Below are positions 12,339-24,006 of a stretch of 64,000 bases of DNA, piece after piece. The position numbers and the translations under genes were made by a program. Numbering within the stretch: the first letter of the stretch is position 1; every line of letters begins with the position of its first letter. Under the pieces are notes generated by a model that saw only the letters and a program-made list of their open reading frames with translations, ran no database searches and was not told the DNA's origin. The DNA comes from Heracleum sosnowskyi. Lineage: Eukaryota; Streptophyta; Magnoliopsida; Apiales; Apiaceae. Where the stretch lies: positions 55,033,133 to 55,097,132 of the forward strand of contig CM061238.1 in assembly GCA_030848705.1 (NCBI GenBank), given 5' to 3'.

Positions 12339-12482
12339 ATCTCCCCCAACTTGTTCATACTAAAATTTACAAGTTAACAGATAATTGATGATGTCAAAAC
12401 ATATAACAAATGCAGTGTTTATAAAATCACAGAGTTTATATTGAACTTAGAACAGAAAACTTTAAAAACTTACAGACTCCAT

Positions 12483-15400
12483 TTACTTAATTTCTTCAAT
12501 ATGAGGTACAGTCCTGATGTAGTCCATAAGCAGTCTTCTCTCAGCTCTCTCTAGCTCAGCTATCATTATCTTCTTTAGCTCTTTCAACTCTGGATCACTT
12601 TCTCCAGTTTGGTAGATAGCAGCCCTTAGAGCATAGATACTGTTCTTCCTCATATCATTTCCTAGCTTTATTATGAAGGATTTATCTGATTCCAGATTAA
12701 ATTCCAACACTTTTATACCAATATCTGTTTTGAGTCTTGCACTGTTCCTTTGCATCTCAACAAGCTTTCCACTGTAATCTCTGTACTTTGGTATGTAAGC
12801 ACCAGCAGTCTTTAGGCCACAAAGAGCTCTAGCTTTCACCATTCTGCTTCTTAATACCTCAGATGTTTGATGAGTTCTTTGATTCTTTACTTTCAGTATA
12901 TACAGTACATACTCCAGTTCTTCTTTCATCTTTAATCCAATATCATCTTCACCAACTCTGTATACTCTGTCACCAGCCTTGAAGTATAACAGAAAATCCT
13001 TTTTCAGTCCTTTATGATGAATTAACTGAACCGACTCTAAATTATCAAGATTTTCCTGAGTCACACCAACACCTGGTTCAGCTAATGAAGTTTGATCCAT
13101 AGGACTATTGTTTACTCTCTTTTCTCTATGAGATCCTAAACCAGATCTATCTCTTGATTCTTTACCCATGATGGTTTTGCTTTGAAGAACATTGACATTT
13201 CCAGGAATCAGAGTTTGTTGAGCCATGACTGGTTTAGCAAAAGTTCTTTGAAGTTCAGAAGAGAGTTTAGTCTGTACAACTTGAGTAGTATCAGTGGTTG
13301 TCACAGCTTCCATTGTTTGAACAACTTGAGCATTGTCAGAGGTTGTTTGAGCTTTCTTCATTTTCTGATGTTCTTCCACAAGCTTTCCTTTGCCTTTATC
13401 AAGCTTAGTTTCTACAGCCCTCTTTGCTTGTTGTAAACTCTGTTGAGAGTCTACATTTTCTTTAATGATAATTCCTTTTTCTTTAGGCCTTGTAATTTTC
13501 ACAATTTTCTTCAACTTCCCAGACTTTAGATTCTTTACATGTTCTTCAGCTAGCATCAATTCTTCAGCTTGAATATCTTCTATGGTTGCATCAGCACCAT
13601 GTTCTTCTAGAAACAGCTGAGCTGCAATCTCTTCATCAGTTATTGGTTGAGAAGTAAGCAATAAGCTTCTAGATCTTGAAGAAGATTGAGCAACAGTGTT
13701 TATCCTCTCAGAGTTTGTAGCAGCAGAGTTTGATCTTAGTTTTCCTTGCTGTAGAGTAGATTTAGATTTGAACTCTTTTCCTTTTGCACCACCATCAGTA
13801 GAATCATCCTGTCTACTCAGAGTTTGAGACTTCTTGCATTTGTCTTTAAGTACTCTCTCCCCCTTTTTGACATCATCTGGAATCAATACTGATGTGAGCA
13901 ATTCAAGTGAAGCAACAATAGAATCAAGCTTGTCAGACATTACAGTCTGATTGTCTTCAACTTTGGTCAGTCTGTTCTTGAGAACTTCTTGATCTTTGAC
14001 CAGAGTAAGAAGCATAGATTTATCTTGCTTCAGAGACATATCTCTAACAACCACATCATTTCTCAACCCAGTAACTGACTTCTGAGTTTCATCAAATCGA
14101 CTGTGAAGAGACTTGACTTGAACAATTGTTGCCTTTAGATGTGTAAGAAGTTCTGGATTTGTAATTGATGCAGCAGATTTTGTTACAAAGTCAGCAGCCC
14201 TTTGATCAGTGAATATGCAATCTCTGTTTGACCACTTTGAAAAGTACATATTCTGAAAGTGAAGTTCAGTGGCATGCTGAATTGAACCTCCAACATCAGT
14301 TTCCTTTAGATTTGGTTGAGCAGAAAGTCTTTGAGAAGATGAATCAGCTTGATCATCAGACTTTGCATCAGACTCAGCACTTGAAGAATGTAAACTATTC
14401 TCAGTAAATGTTTCTGGAGCATCTTCATTTGCGAGCTTCTCAGAGTTTATATTTTCTTGAACATTTTCTTCTTGTACAGCCTCAGCAACAGGCTCTGCAG
14501 TAGCTTCAATAACAATCTCTGCATTTGCTTCAAAATTATTTTCTGCAGTTTCTTCAAGATCAGTTTTTGCAGCTATAGCCTTTGCTGTCTGATCAACCTC
14601 TTCACCTTTTTCAAGTACCTGGTGATTAACAGAGAGAATCTCTGTATGAGTAGCTAAGGACTCATCAAGTATGACTATGGGTTGATCAGCTGTCACATCC
14701 TCTGTTTCATTAATACTACCACACTCTTCTAGAGTTGCAGATGGATGTGCTTCAACATTGTCTTCAATATCCATCTCCAATATGGGTTCAAGAAAATCAT
14801 CATTAACAGCATCATTATCATCATTGTTTGCTCTGGTTTCTTCAGGTACAGTAGCATTTGCAGAATGATCTTCAATCACAATCTCTGGAGCTGCAGTAGT
14901 TGTAGACTCAGGAATTAATCCATCAAAAAGATATGCAGCAACAAGCTTCCTCTTATTGGTATGGATAGACTCATTTGCATCAGAATCCCTATCCTCAGTA
15001 GAAGTAGGTCTATTTGCTCTTCTCTTTTTCCTTGAAGTATCAACAGAGGTTGGTAAATCATTAGCAACTAAAGTTGTAGCAGCCTTGAAAGCTCTATGCT
15101 TAGTCCTACCCCCAGTTTTTGGTCTTTGGGATGTAGACTCTGGTTGAGGTTGTAAAAACTGTTGAACTAAAGCAGGAAGTAGCAATTCACCAACATTGCC
15201 TTTCTTGATATCCTTATTAGTTAAATCAGAAAATATTCTTTTATGCAATCTAAACGAGGGAATTACATCACCCTTAGCAATCTCAACCCCATCAACACAA
15301 AAAGAAAAGATTAACTGACAGAACCGAGCAAAGTAGACTACACTCCTATTCTCTGTCATCTTTTTACCTATGTTATTTAAAACAAGTCTTGCAAAATCAA

Positions 15401-15941
15401 AATTGTTACCATACAAAAGAGAATACCCGATTTGCAGACTGTCGATTGGAATTGCATCCCAATTGGTACACTTTTTCCCGAACGCTCTTGTAATGCAGTC
15501 GAAGAAGAAACTCCATTCCTTCCTCGAGAACGGTCGCTTCAGGTTACCTGTCCTTGCCAAAGACCCAGAGTAACCAATCTCCCTCATCATTCGCTGAAGC
15601 TCAGAGTCACCAACAGATATGGTGTAAGCATTAAAGTCTTCGAACCCAAGAGCATCTCTAACAGTGGTTGGAGTGACCACATACTCTTGTTCATCAAACT
15701 CGAAGATTATAGAAGGAGTTCCAGCCTCTCCTCCATCATCATAAATACCAGTTTCCCAGAATGCTTTAATTTGAAGGCCAGAAAGCTTTACTGGTTCCAC
15801 AAGAGCTTGCCCAATATCTGATTGAGCGAGGAAATTCTGAAACAGGTGAAACGCCTCCGGTGCGTTCACAGTAGATAGGGGTGCTGCATAATTGTTAGGG
15901 ACAAAATCGAGACCAACAGATTGAAACATAGTAGTTGCCAT
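12483..15941 (-). CDS. ORF3 (env-like position) protein of Sirevirus A, 1152 aa
   Basis: A single open frame downstream of pol, starting at the ATG that reads MATTMFQSVGL (in-frame TTG lies 15 bases upstream). The N-terminal ~270 residues look globular and match the B copy closely (for example REIGYSGSL, KRPFSRKEWSFFFDCITRAFGKKCTNWDAIP). Next comes an acidic, low-complexity region of about 250 residues, then a coiled-coil-like part, a basic stretch and a conserved C-terminal domain (VLEFNLESDKS, RAAIYQTGESDPELKELK). I see no signal peptide and no membrane segment, so the usual label env-like describes position only. The role is unknown. It is fully open although pol of the same element is broken. 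Short AAACTCTGA motifs are scattered in the coding sequence. Confidence 0.85.
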   Translation of the reverse strand: MATTMFQSVGLDFVPNNYAAPLSTVNAPEAFHLFQNFLAQSDIGQALVEPVKLSGLQIKAFWETGIYDDGGEAGTPSIIFEFDEQEYVVTPTTVRDALGFEDFNAYTISVGDSELQRMMREIGYSGSLARTGNLKRPFSRKEWSFFFDCITRAFGKKCTNWDAIPIDSLQIGYSLLYGNNFDFARLVLNNIGKKMTENRSVVYFARFCQLIFSFCVDGVEIAKGDVIPSFRLHKRIFSDLTNKDIKKGNVGELLLPALVQQFLQPQPESTSQRPKTGGRTKHRAFKAATTLVANDLPTSVDTSRKKRRANRPTSTEDRDSDANESIHTNKRKLVAAYLFDGLIPESTTTAAPEIVIEDHSANATVPEETRANNDDNDAVNDDFLEPILEMDIEDNVEAHPSATLEECGSINETEDVTADQPIVILDESLATHTEILSVNHQVLEKGEEVDQTAKAIAAKTDLEETAENNFEANAEIVIEATAEPVAEAVQEENVQENINSEKLANEDAPETFTENSLHSSSAESDAKSDDQADSSSQRLSAQPNLKETDVGGSIQHATELHFQNMYFSKWSNRDCIFTDQRAADFVTKSAASITNPELLTHLKATIVQVKSLHSRFDETQKSVTGLRNDVVVRDMSLKQDKSMLLTLVKDQEVLKNRLTKVEDNQTVMSDKLDSIVASLELLTSVLIPDDVKKGERVLKDKCKKSQTLSRQDDSTDGGAKGKEFKSKSTLQQGKLRSNSAATNSERINTVAQSSSRSRSLLLTSQPITDEEIAAQLFLEEHGADATIEDIQAEELMLAEEHVKNLKSGKLKKIVKITRPKEKGIIIKENVDSQQSLQQAKRAVETKLDKGKGKLVEEHQKMKKAQTTSDNAQVVQTMEAVTTTDTTQVVQTKLSSELQRTFAKPVMAQQTLIPGNVNVLQSKTIMGKESRDRSGLGSHREKRVNNSPMDQTSLAEPGVGVTQENLDNLESVQLIHHKGLKKDFLLYFKAGDRVYRVGEDDIGLKMKEELEYVLYILKVKNQRTHQTSEVLRSRMVKARALCGLKTAGAYIPKYRDYSGKLVEMQRNSARLKTDIGIKVLEFNLESDKSFIIKLGNDMRKNSIYALRAAIYQTGESDPELKELKKIMIAELERAERRLLMDYIRTVPHIEEIK

Positions 15942-17222
15942 TAGAATGATTTGCAATAGATCAGAGTTTATGCTTAGAGAAAGTGTTTGAGAAAGTGATG
16001 CAGAAAAGTGTTTGTGAATATGCTTATGTGAAAATGTCCTGTGAATAGAGTAAGTCTGTAAAAATTTGAACCGTTGTGTGTATAACTAATAAATATGAAT
16101 TAAACCTGAAGAGTTTTAATCATTAAGATATACAGCAGGCTTACTCGTGAAATGTGTGAGTGGGACAGTTGTCACATATGCATTAACTAACAACACTTAA
16201 TCGTGGTAATTTCCAACACGCATGCGCAGTAAAAACAGCCACTAGTTACTGCTAGTGAATAGACACTTTTCATCATTTCCAAAACGCAACAAACCGTTAT
16301 CAATCATACTCTCTATTTTCAAAAATAATGTTCCCCAAAAATTATGAAATGTCTGAAACACCTTTATTTATTTTAATCATCAGAGATTAAAAATAAATTA
16401 CCTCTGTGTAGAGTACACAATTCATCAGTTTTTATCAATTCTCCTCCTTTATTAATAATCTCTTTTCTCAAGATACACAGTTGTGATTATTTGTGTGTGA
16501 ATAGCAGAGTTTACTGAATATAAATATTGAGAGCATCTCAAAGTGCATAAAATCCACAAAATAAATCAGTAAAAACTGGTTGCCCAAACTCTCATATGCA
16601 AAACAAAATCTGATGTCATCTAAACTCTGTACCTTTATTTGTACTTATTTATTTTCACCCCCTTTCGGTTTTTTTTTCTTTTCCAGTAATCAGTGGTTGG
16701 CACTAGTCACCAAAATTTTTCAAATTTTAGCCCTTATTTCATACAATAAGTTCCTGGATCGTCCTAGGCACAACATGATCTCAAAGGAATTTGTGCATAT
16801 TTTTTCATCTTTTGCTTGAGGGTGAAGTAGCAGTAACTATTCATAAGAGTTTAGACTGACACTTATTTAACATATTACTTTATGAGAGAAAGTGCAAACA
16901 GCTAATACAGACTTAGTGTATAGGATCAATAAACTAAGAGATGCTATAAATATAGAGACAGTATCATGCTGTGTTAATTTTCTGCACACATCTGAGATAA
17001 GATCATATATAACTTAGAAGGATTCATGATTACTTACTGAGAATCATGCTTCATACTATTTTCTTCATCGGTGATTATGTTTCAGACAATACCATAATCA
17101 GAGTTTAACCAACAGAGTATGCTTCTAGAGTTTAACAACATGATTTGCATGACAGTTAACATATGCATAGGAACATGAGCATCATATCATAGATAAGTAA
17201 AATTTGAGTCTAACCAGTATCT
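15942..17222 (-). other. Spacer between pol and ORF3 of Sirevirus A
   Basis: Non-coding, AT-rich, about 1.28 kb. It lacks the roughly 970-bp antisense-ORF segment present in B. Two blocks (about 16683-16797 and 16897-16980) are nearly identical to B while the surroundings have diverged. Confidence 0.7.
16683..16980. promoter_or_regulatory. Two conserved non-coding blocks shared by A and B
   Basis: Block 1 runs from CCAGTAATCAGTGGTTGGCA to GGAATTTGTGC and is identical to B except for a short spacer. Block 2 begins at AACAGCTAATACAGAC and contains TATAAATA on the plus strand (TATTTATA on the element strand). Such conservation inside a diverged spacer suggests a cis-acting role, perhaps a promoter for the ORF3 mRNA or an RNA signal. 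This is an inference. Confidence 0.4.
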
Positions 17223-20200
17223 CTAGTCAAAACCAGAGATCATTCCTAGTTCATTCACCAGTCTTGTAAATGTAGCTTCACTCAAAGGCTTAGTGAAAAT
17301 ATCTGCAAGCTGTTGTTCTGTAGACACAAAATGAAGCTCAATATCTCCTTCCTCCACATGTTCCCTGATAAAGTGATACCTTATGCTGATGTGCTTGGTC
17401 ATGGAATGCTGTACTGGATTACCTGTCATAGAAATAGCACTTTGATTATCACAGAAAATAGGTATTTTAGAGTACCTTAACCCATAATCCAGCAATTGAT
17501 TTTTCATCCACAGAATCTGTGCACAACAGCTACCAACAGCAATATACTGTGCTTCTGCTGTGGATGTGGAAATTGATTTCTGTTTCTTGCTGTACCAAGA
17601 AACCAGTCTGTCACCTAGAAATTGACAGCTTCCACTAGTGCTCATTCTGTCAACCTTACAGCCTGCAAAATCTGCATCAGAGTAACCAATTAACTTAAAC
17701 TCTGATTCTCTAGGATACCACAAACCCAAGGTTATGGTTCCTTTGAGATATTTGAAAATCCTCTTCACAGCTGTTAAATGAGGCTCTCTGGGATCTGCCT
17801 GAAATCTTGCACAAAGACAGGTTGCATACATAATATCTGGTCTACTTGCAGTGAGATAAAGAAGAGACCCTATCATTCCTCTGTAGTTTGTCATATCTAC
17901 TGAAGCTCCTGTGTCTTTATCTAGCTTTGTTGCAGTTGCCATATGAGTTGTTGCAGATGAACTATCAAGCATACCAAATTTCTTAAGAAGATTTCTGGTA
18001 TATTTTGCTTGATTGATAAAAATCCCATCATCTGTTTGCTTTACCTGCAAGCCTAGAAAATAACTAAGCTCTCCCATCATGCTCATTTGGTACCTGGACT
18101 GCATAAGCTTGGCAAATTTCTTACAGAGTTTATCATTAGTAGACCCAAATATTATGTCATCTACATAGATTTAAACTAAAAGCAAATCATCACCAGAATT
18201 GAAATAGAACAAGGTTTTATCAATTGTACCTTTAGTGAACCCACTTTCTAAAAGAAATTGAGCCAGAGTTTCATACAATGTTCTAGGTGCCTGCTTTAGT
18301 CCATATAGTGCTTTGTCAAGCCTGTAGACATAATCTGGATACTTGGGATCCACAAACCCTGGTGGTTGTTCAACAAACACTTCTTCTTCAAGTTTCCCAT
18401 TGAGAAAAGCACTATTCACATCCATCTGAAAGACTTTAAACTTCTTGTGAGCAGTATATGCTAGAAAAATTCTTATGGCTTCCAACCTTGCAACTGGAGC
18501 AAAGGTTTCATCATAATCAATTCCTTCCTGTTGTGAATATCCTTTTGCCACAAGTCTAGCTTTGTTTCTTGTAATTACTCCCTCACTGTCAGTCTTGTTT
18601 CTGAAAACCCACTTTGTACCAACAACAGACCTGTTCTTTGGTCTTGGTACAAGTGTCCATACTTCATTTCTTTCAACTCATTCAATTCCTCCTGCATTGA
18701 TGTTATCCAGTTAGCATCTTGAAGAGCTTCATCCACTTTCTTAGGTCCTGTTTGAGATATGAATGCATGAAACAGACATTCATTTGCTGTGGCACTTCTT
18801 GTTTTCACACTTGCATCTGGATTTCCAATTATCAGATCAGGTGTATGAGCCTGAGTCCACCTTCTTGCTGTAGATAAGTGGCTTCTTTCATCATTATTGG
18901 GTTCTCCCCCTTGATCCATGCTTTCCTGATTCTCTTGTTGACCATCTGCATTTTCTGAGGCTCCCCCTGAATTGGACTGTTCAGTGTTTGAACTTTCAGA
19001 GTTTGTGTTAGATTCTTCAGCTGACTCACTTTCAGAATGTGAGTCATCATTTTGAGATGTTGCTGAAGTATCTTCATGCTCCCCCTCAACTGGTTCTCTA
19101 TTCTGTTCTGTCTGAGAGACTTCCTCAATATTTACCAGTAGAGGTTCAGAGTATGCTTCATCAGAGTTTGTCGGATTTGCTTCGTCAGAGTTTATATCAT
19201 CAGAGTTTAGATCTTCATTTTCAAAGCGTAGATGATCATGATTTTCTTCATCTTCAATTCCAGTTATTTTCTTGTCATCAAATGACACATGTATTGATTC
19301 CATGATCACTTTAGTTCTGAGATTATAAACTTTGAATGCTTTAGTTGACAGTGGATATCCAACAAAAATTCCTTCATCAGCTTTTAAATCAAACTTGGTC
19401 AACTGTTCAGGATGAGTTTTCAACACAAAGCATTTGCACCCAAAAATATGAAAATGTTTCAGGTTTGGTTTCTTATTATTCACCATCTCATATGGTGTTT
19501 TCCCATGTCTGTTGATCAGTGTAGCATTTTGAGTAAAACAAGCAGTTTGAACAGCCTCTGCCCAGAAATAAGTTGGCAATTTTGCTTCATCAAGCATTGT
19601 TCTGGCAGCTTCGATTAAATTTATGTTCTTCCTTTCTACTACACCATTTTACTGTGGAGTTCCTGGTGTAGAAAATTCTTGCTTCACTCCTCTTTCTTTG
19701 CAAAATTCTTCCATTGTTGTATTTCTGAATTCAGTACCATTATCACTCCTGATAATTTTCACTTTATACTGTGATCCTTTGTCCAGTAACTTTACATGTT
19801 CCATCAGAATTAAGGCAGTTTCATCCTTCTTTGCTAGAAAGTACACCCACGTGTATCTAGCATACTCATCAACAATGACTAGAGCATATTTCTTTCTGCC
19901 TAGAGACATTACATTTACTGGACCAAATAGATCAACATGAAGAAGATGATAAGGATCCACAACTGAAGATTCAGATTTACTCTTGAAAAATGACTTCCTT
20001 TGCTTGGCCTTTTGACAAGAATCACACAGACCATCTAAGCCGAGTATAGACTTTGGAAGTCCCCTTACAAGATCTTTTCGAATTAGCTCATTGATATTGT
20101 TCAAGTTTAGATGAGAGAGCTTCTTATGCCATTTCCAACTCTCTCCATTAGACATTTTCGCAGACAGACACACAACTTTTCCTTCAGAGTTTGTTACCAA

Positions 20201-20551
20201 ACTTGCTTCATACATATTATTCCGTCTATGTCCAACTAGAACAACTTTCCCTGTAGATTTGCTAATAACCTCACAGTATTCAGGTTGAAAATCTACATGA
20301 TAACCTCTGTCACAGATTTGACTCACAGATAGCAAGTCATGCTTGAGTCCTGGAACTAGAGCTACATTTGTAATGATGACACTTACAAGATTGATATTGC
20401 CATATCCCAGAGTACGTCCTATGTTGCCATCTCCATAGGAAACTTTTGGGCCAGCTTTCTCCTCATAATCTGATAGCAGGGCTTTATTTCCAGTCATGTG
20501 CCCTGAACATCCACTGTCCAAGACTCGGGTTCTTTCCCTTATGCCCTGCAA
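17223..20551 (-). pseudogene. pol of Sirevirus A (broken)
   Basis: Protease (DSGCSGHMTG), integrase zinc finger and core (HVDLFGP, SDNGTEF), reverse transcriptase (MDVNSAFLNG, IYVDDIIFG) and RNase H (GYSDADFAG, CDNQSAIS) can all be followed on the minus strand. Compared with B there is a nonsense change where integrase reads PGTPQ-Q (stop near 19650), a frameshift near 18680, and a nonsense change just before IYVDDIIFG (stop near 18171). The spacer between integrase and RT is acidic and holds three copies of the TCAGAGTTT motif (19161, 19185, 19200). Without other copies in trans this element cannot make its enzymes. Confidence 0.9.
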
Positions 20552-20561
20552 TCACAAACAA

Positions 20562-22820
20562 TTACAAAGAGTTAGATCTAAGGATCCAGACTTGCTTGGA
20601 TCCTTTGGCTTTCTTAACATTGTTAGCTTTTGCAGCGGAATTCTTGTCAACAGAGTTTAAGCTAACAGTATCAGAGTTTACACTTGCAGAATCAACTTTA
20701 ACCCATTTCAAATTTGGCTTCAACTCATTATAGTTGTGATAAATGGCATGATAATTCTTGCAAGTATAAGTAGAATGCCAAGTACTCCCACAGTGAGTGC
20801 ATAAATTCTGTGGTCTAACCCTAACATAATCATTCTTAACTCCAGACTTGGAGGGTAAAGAATTTATATCTTTGTTTTTCCTGCAGAAACTTGCAAGATG
20901 GTTAGTACTACCACAATTATGACATGTTTTTCTAGGAGCATCAGTGATAGGCAAATGATTATTGCTTTGATTAATGCCTACCTTTCCATTTCTATTCTTC
21001 CTGGACACTTTCTGTTTTTCAACAGTCTTTACCTCTTTGAGCTTGTACTTGAATTGTTTCTCTGTCATTAAACCAACATTAACCTGTTTAACACAAGTTT
21101 TTACTGGTTTTTCCTTAACCGTTTCTTTTTCAAGTACAGAGTTTAGCTTACTGGATTCAGGAACAAATTTCATAGGTTGAAGATGTGTTCTTACTTTAAC
21201 CTTATCTTTAAACCTAAGTTCATCTTTCTCACAGTAACCTAACCCTACTGAGTCTGTTTGAAACACCTGATGTGTGTCCTTACCAGAGTTTGTCCAGGTT
21301 TTAATTACCTTTCTTTCTTTTTCCAAATCAGATTCTAATTGCCTAAATTTCTTAAGCAACTCCTGTTCAACATAAACAGCATCATCTCTTTCCTTTTGAA
21401 CTTGTTGCATGTTAACAAGTTCTTCTTCAATAAATTTATTTCTCTCTTTAAGCTTAAGATTCTCAGATTTTATTCTCTCATTTTCTAAAGTCTGATCCCT
21501 ATAACTAACATGTATGCTTTTAAGATAAATTCTCAGTTCAGATATATTATCAGTATCATAAGCATAAGTTGTTAGAGGTACCTTGTTTTCAGATGAATCA
21601 GATTCATCTTTGATAGTTGCCATGAGAGCATAGTTGACATCCTCATCTGAATCTGAAGTGTCTGCCCAGTCTTTTCCTTTAGTGATGAGTGCTTTTTCAG
21701 ATTTTCCTTTCTTGCACTCTGGAGCATAGTGACCCATCTCTTTACACTTGTAGAACTGGATCTCAGACTTGTCTTTCTTCCCAGATTTGATATCCCTTCT
21801 TTCAGACTTTCTGAAACTCTTCCTTTCAGAGTTTGAATCTCTCCTAGAGAATCTCTTTCCTTTCTTGAAGTTCGTGAAACCCATCTTCTTGAAAGTCTTC
21901 ACCATCAAAGCAGCCATTTTCATCATTTGTTCTTCATCATCCTCAGATTCAGAAGATTCATCAGTGTTTGAGTCATCATCAGAGTTTGATGACTCACGTT
22001 CAGAGTTTATGACCAAAGCTTTTCCCTTAGCTTTCTTCTTTGATGTTTCTTTCTTAAGAGGTTTTTCTTCAACTTTGAGAGCAACAGATTTTGTCTTCTT
22101 TCCAGATCTTTTGTTTCTTTGTTCTATCTCAAGTTCATGAGTTTTGAGCAACCCATAAATTTCATCAAGATCTGTCTCTGCAAGATCATAGTTATCTCTT
22201 ATTGTTGTCGCCTTTAAATGCCATCTTTCAGGTAGAGATAGAAGAAACTTGAGATTCGACTCTTCAAGTTCATATTCTTTATCAACAAGAGATAAATCAT
22301 TCAACAGTTTACAGAATCTGTCATAAGTCTCAGTCAAAGTTTCATCAGATCTCGAGTCAAAGTGTTCATACTCCTGTGTAAGAATGGTCTTCCTATTCTT
22401 CTTTATAGCACTTGTTCCTTGACATCTGACCTCTAAAGAATCCCAAATTTCTTTGGCAGTTTTGCAACCAATCACTCTGTTAGACATAACATTATCTAAA
22501 GCACTATGAAGAAGATGTCTAACCTTTGCATCCTTTGTAATTGATGAGATGTCTTCAGGAGTCAAATCTTTCTTTTCTTTTGGAACGCTCTTTTGTTCTT
22601 GACCAGTAACAACTGGAGACAGTTTTGTTGGCATATGAGGACCATCATTGATTCTATCAAGATATTCTGGATCCATGGCTTCCAGAAACATGGTCATCTT
22701 CACCTTCCATATTGGATATTCCACTGGTCTGAGAATTGGAACTCTAATCGTCTCATATCGACTTACAGAAGTTGGTTGAACCTTCTGAGCATTAGAACCT
22801 GCCTGGGTATTTTCAGCCAT
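20562..22820 (-). CDS. gag of Sirevirus A, 752 aa
   Basis: Structural capsid protein of the retrotransposon particle. ATG at 22820 (MAENTQAGSN); an upstream in-frame TTG is not used here. Order: helical gag domain (ETIRVPILRPVEYPIWKVKM onward), acidic Ser/Asp stretch, a knuckle-like sequence, a long coiled coil (about residues 440-520), and two further CX2CX4HX4C motifs near the end (CHNCGSTNHLASFC, CTHCGSTWHSTYTC). The first knuckle reads FYKCKEMGHYAPEC, so its first Cys is Phe; B has CYKC at this place. Pol starts 11 bases downstream in another frame after a GATTGCAG sequence. Confidence 0.9.
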   Translation of the reverse strand: MAENTQAGSNAQKVQPTSVSRYETIRVPILRPVEYPIWKVKMTMFLEAMDPEYLDRINDGPHMPTKLSPVVTGQEQKSVPKEKKDLTPEDISSITKDAKVRHLLHSALDNVMSNRVIGCKTAKEIWDSLEVRCQGTSAIKKNRKTILTQEYEHFDSRSDETLTETYDRFCKLLNDLSLVDKEYELEESNLKFLLSLPERWHLKATTIRDNYDLAETDLDEIYGLLKTHELEIEQRNKRSGKKTKSVALKVEEKPLKKETSKKKAKGKALVINSERESSNSDDDSNTDESSESEDDEEQMMKMAALMVKTFKKMGFTNFKKGKRFSRRDSNSERKSFRKSERRDIKSGKKDKSEIQFYKCKEMGHYAPECKKGKSEKALITKGKDWADTSDSDEDVNYALMATIKDESDSSENKVPLTTYAYDTDNISELRIYLKSIHVSYRDQTLENERIKSENLKLKERNKFIEEELVNMQQVQKERDDAVYVEQELLKKFRQLESDLEKERKVIKTWTNSGKDTHQVFQTDSVGLGYCEKDELRFKDKVKVRTHLQPMKFVPESSKLNSVLEKETVKEKPVKTCVKQVNVGLMTEKQFKYKLKEVKTVEKQKVSRKNRNGKVGINQSNNHLPITDAPRKTCHNCGSTNHLASFCRKNKDINSLPSKSGVKNDYVRVRPQNLCTHCGSTWHSTYTCKNYHAIYHNYNELKPNLKWVKVDSASVNSDTVSLNSVDKNSAAKANNVKKAKGSKQVWILRSNSL

Positions 22821-22868
22821 GATTATAACTTGTGTTTGGATCAAAACTGTATATATTAAACAGCCTTG

Positions 22869-22880
22869 GCTCTAATACCA
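22869..22880 (-). other. Primer binding site of Sirevirus A
   Basis: On the minus strand TGGTATTAGAGC, two bases inside the 5' LTR. It differs by one base from the initiator tRNA-Met complement TGGTATCAGAGC seen in B and C. Confidence 0.85.
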
Positions 22881-22882
22881 AT

Positions 22883-23396
22883 TTTTAGGCCGAATACACA
22901 ATATATAATCAAATAGATGTATGAGAATAACAATAAGAACACTGTTTATGAACAATAAACTGAATGGAATTAAAAACTCCTCTCTTAGTGATGTAAAATA
23001 TCACAGAGAGCTTCTAGGTTACAAGAATGATAATTCACGTATTCGCATCCCTTTTAGGGTTAATCTATCTGTTTTTATATAGTACACAGCTACATACAAT
23101 TCTAATTGATATTCCTATAAATCAGCTATACAATTAATATCAATCTAGAATTGCTTCTGTCTTCTGTTCCGTTTCCTTAGCCATCTCGATATCTCTTTGC
23201 TTTTTTCCATCTTCAAAGAATATCGCTTCTAGAATCTTCATTGACTTCACCGACAGCTAAGTAAACTCTGACCATCAGACTTTAACAAACTCCGACTGGT
23301 CCTCCAGCTAAACTCTGACTAGTCTTCCAGCTAAACTCTGATAGTTTCCTGGTACTTTAAACACTGATAAACAAACATCAGCAATTATATCTAACA
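22883..23396 (-). repeat. 5' LTR of Sirevirus A
   Basis: 514 bp, matching 11825-12338 with about 11 differences by eye. On the plus strand the terminal dinucleotide is TT instead of TG, a change at the integrase-recognition end. Confidence 0.9.
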
Positions 23397-23929
23397 TAGT
23401 ATTTATTAGTGAGAAGCATGGTAAGCAAAATTAGAATGGAGTTAGTTAAAGAATCAAAATTACTGATTTTTCCAGAAAACACTTTAATGAAAGCATCTGC
23501 TAAATAGTTCAATTCCCTTACCAAACCTCTCCTAATAATTTTACCTAAATTCACAGTTGGCAAAGAGTAATTTATAGAATTAAGCATGTTAACAATTTCA
23601 GCATTTGTGGGTAAAGCAAAGCAATTATTCTCAGGAATATGAAGGCATGCTTGCAAAACATCTGAATTAACAACATACTCTTTACCTTGAATTGTGAATT
23701 GCAAAGTGCAGTTAGTCCCACTGTACTCACAGGAGGTCCAAATCTCCACTATGATTTCATTATAAAGCGGAGTGGAGTGAAACATAGCATAACTGAGCTT
23801 GCAGTTCACCAAGAAATCCATCATCTTGTGAAAGATTTTGTTCGGGCTTTCCTTGACAACAAATGGTATGGAGTTGTTCTTCTCATAAATGAACCCTCCA
23901 GCAGACATAAGTTTAACTATGGGCGCCAT
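23397..23929 (-). pseudogene. N-terminal part of ORF3 of Sirevirus E
   Basis: ATG at 23929 (MAPIVKLMSAGG) followed by about 175 residues resembling in outline the N-terminal domain of the C ORF3 (for example the YVVNSDVLQACLHIPENN versus HYLTPAIVEEALHLPVLG region). The frame is cut at 23397 by element A and resumes at 11824. The 77 bp upstream to the B insertion at 24007 are E spacer. Confidence 0.75.
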
Positions 23930-24006
23930 TGTTGAGTAAAGTAGAGTTCGAACTGTGTTTTGCTTTGAGAGAGAAGAAGTGAGAAAGCCTTTGGAAATTT
24001 GGAGAG

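Larger units (their letters stand above)
11825..23396 (-). mobile_element. Sirevirus A, complete element (11.57 kb)
   Basis: Bounded by two 514-bp LTRs and a 5-bp target duplication TAGTA (11820-11824 and 23397-23401). On the minus strand the order is 5' LTR, primer site, gag, pol, spacer, ORF3, 3' LTR, which is the Sirevirus plan. The LTRs differ at about 11 positions by eye, so the insertion is older than B. gag and ORF3 are open; pol has at least two nonsense changes and a frameshift. It sits inside ORF3 of E. Confidence 0.92.

Noticed and set aside
13182..15821. Plus-strand ORFs opposite ORF3 of A
   Set aside because: Shadows of the large minus-strand ORF3; low-complexity, Phe/Ser/Leu-rich, with no promoter-like context, unlike the antisense ORF in B.
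12483..15941. Calling ORF3 an envelope glycoprotein
   Set aside because: No signal peptide or transmembrane segment visible; only its position matches the env-like label.
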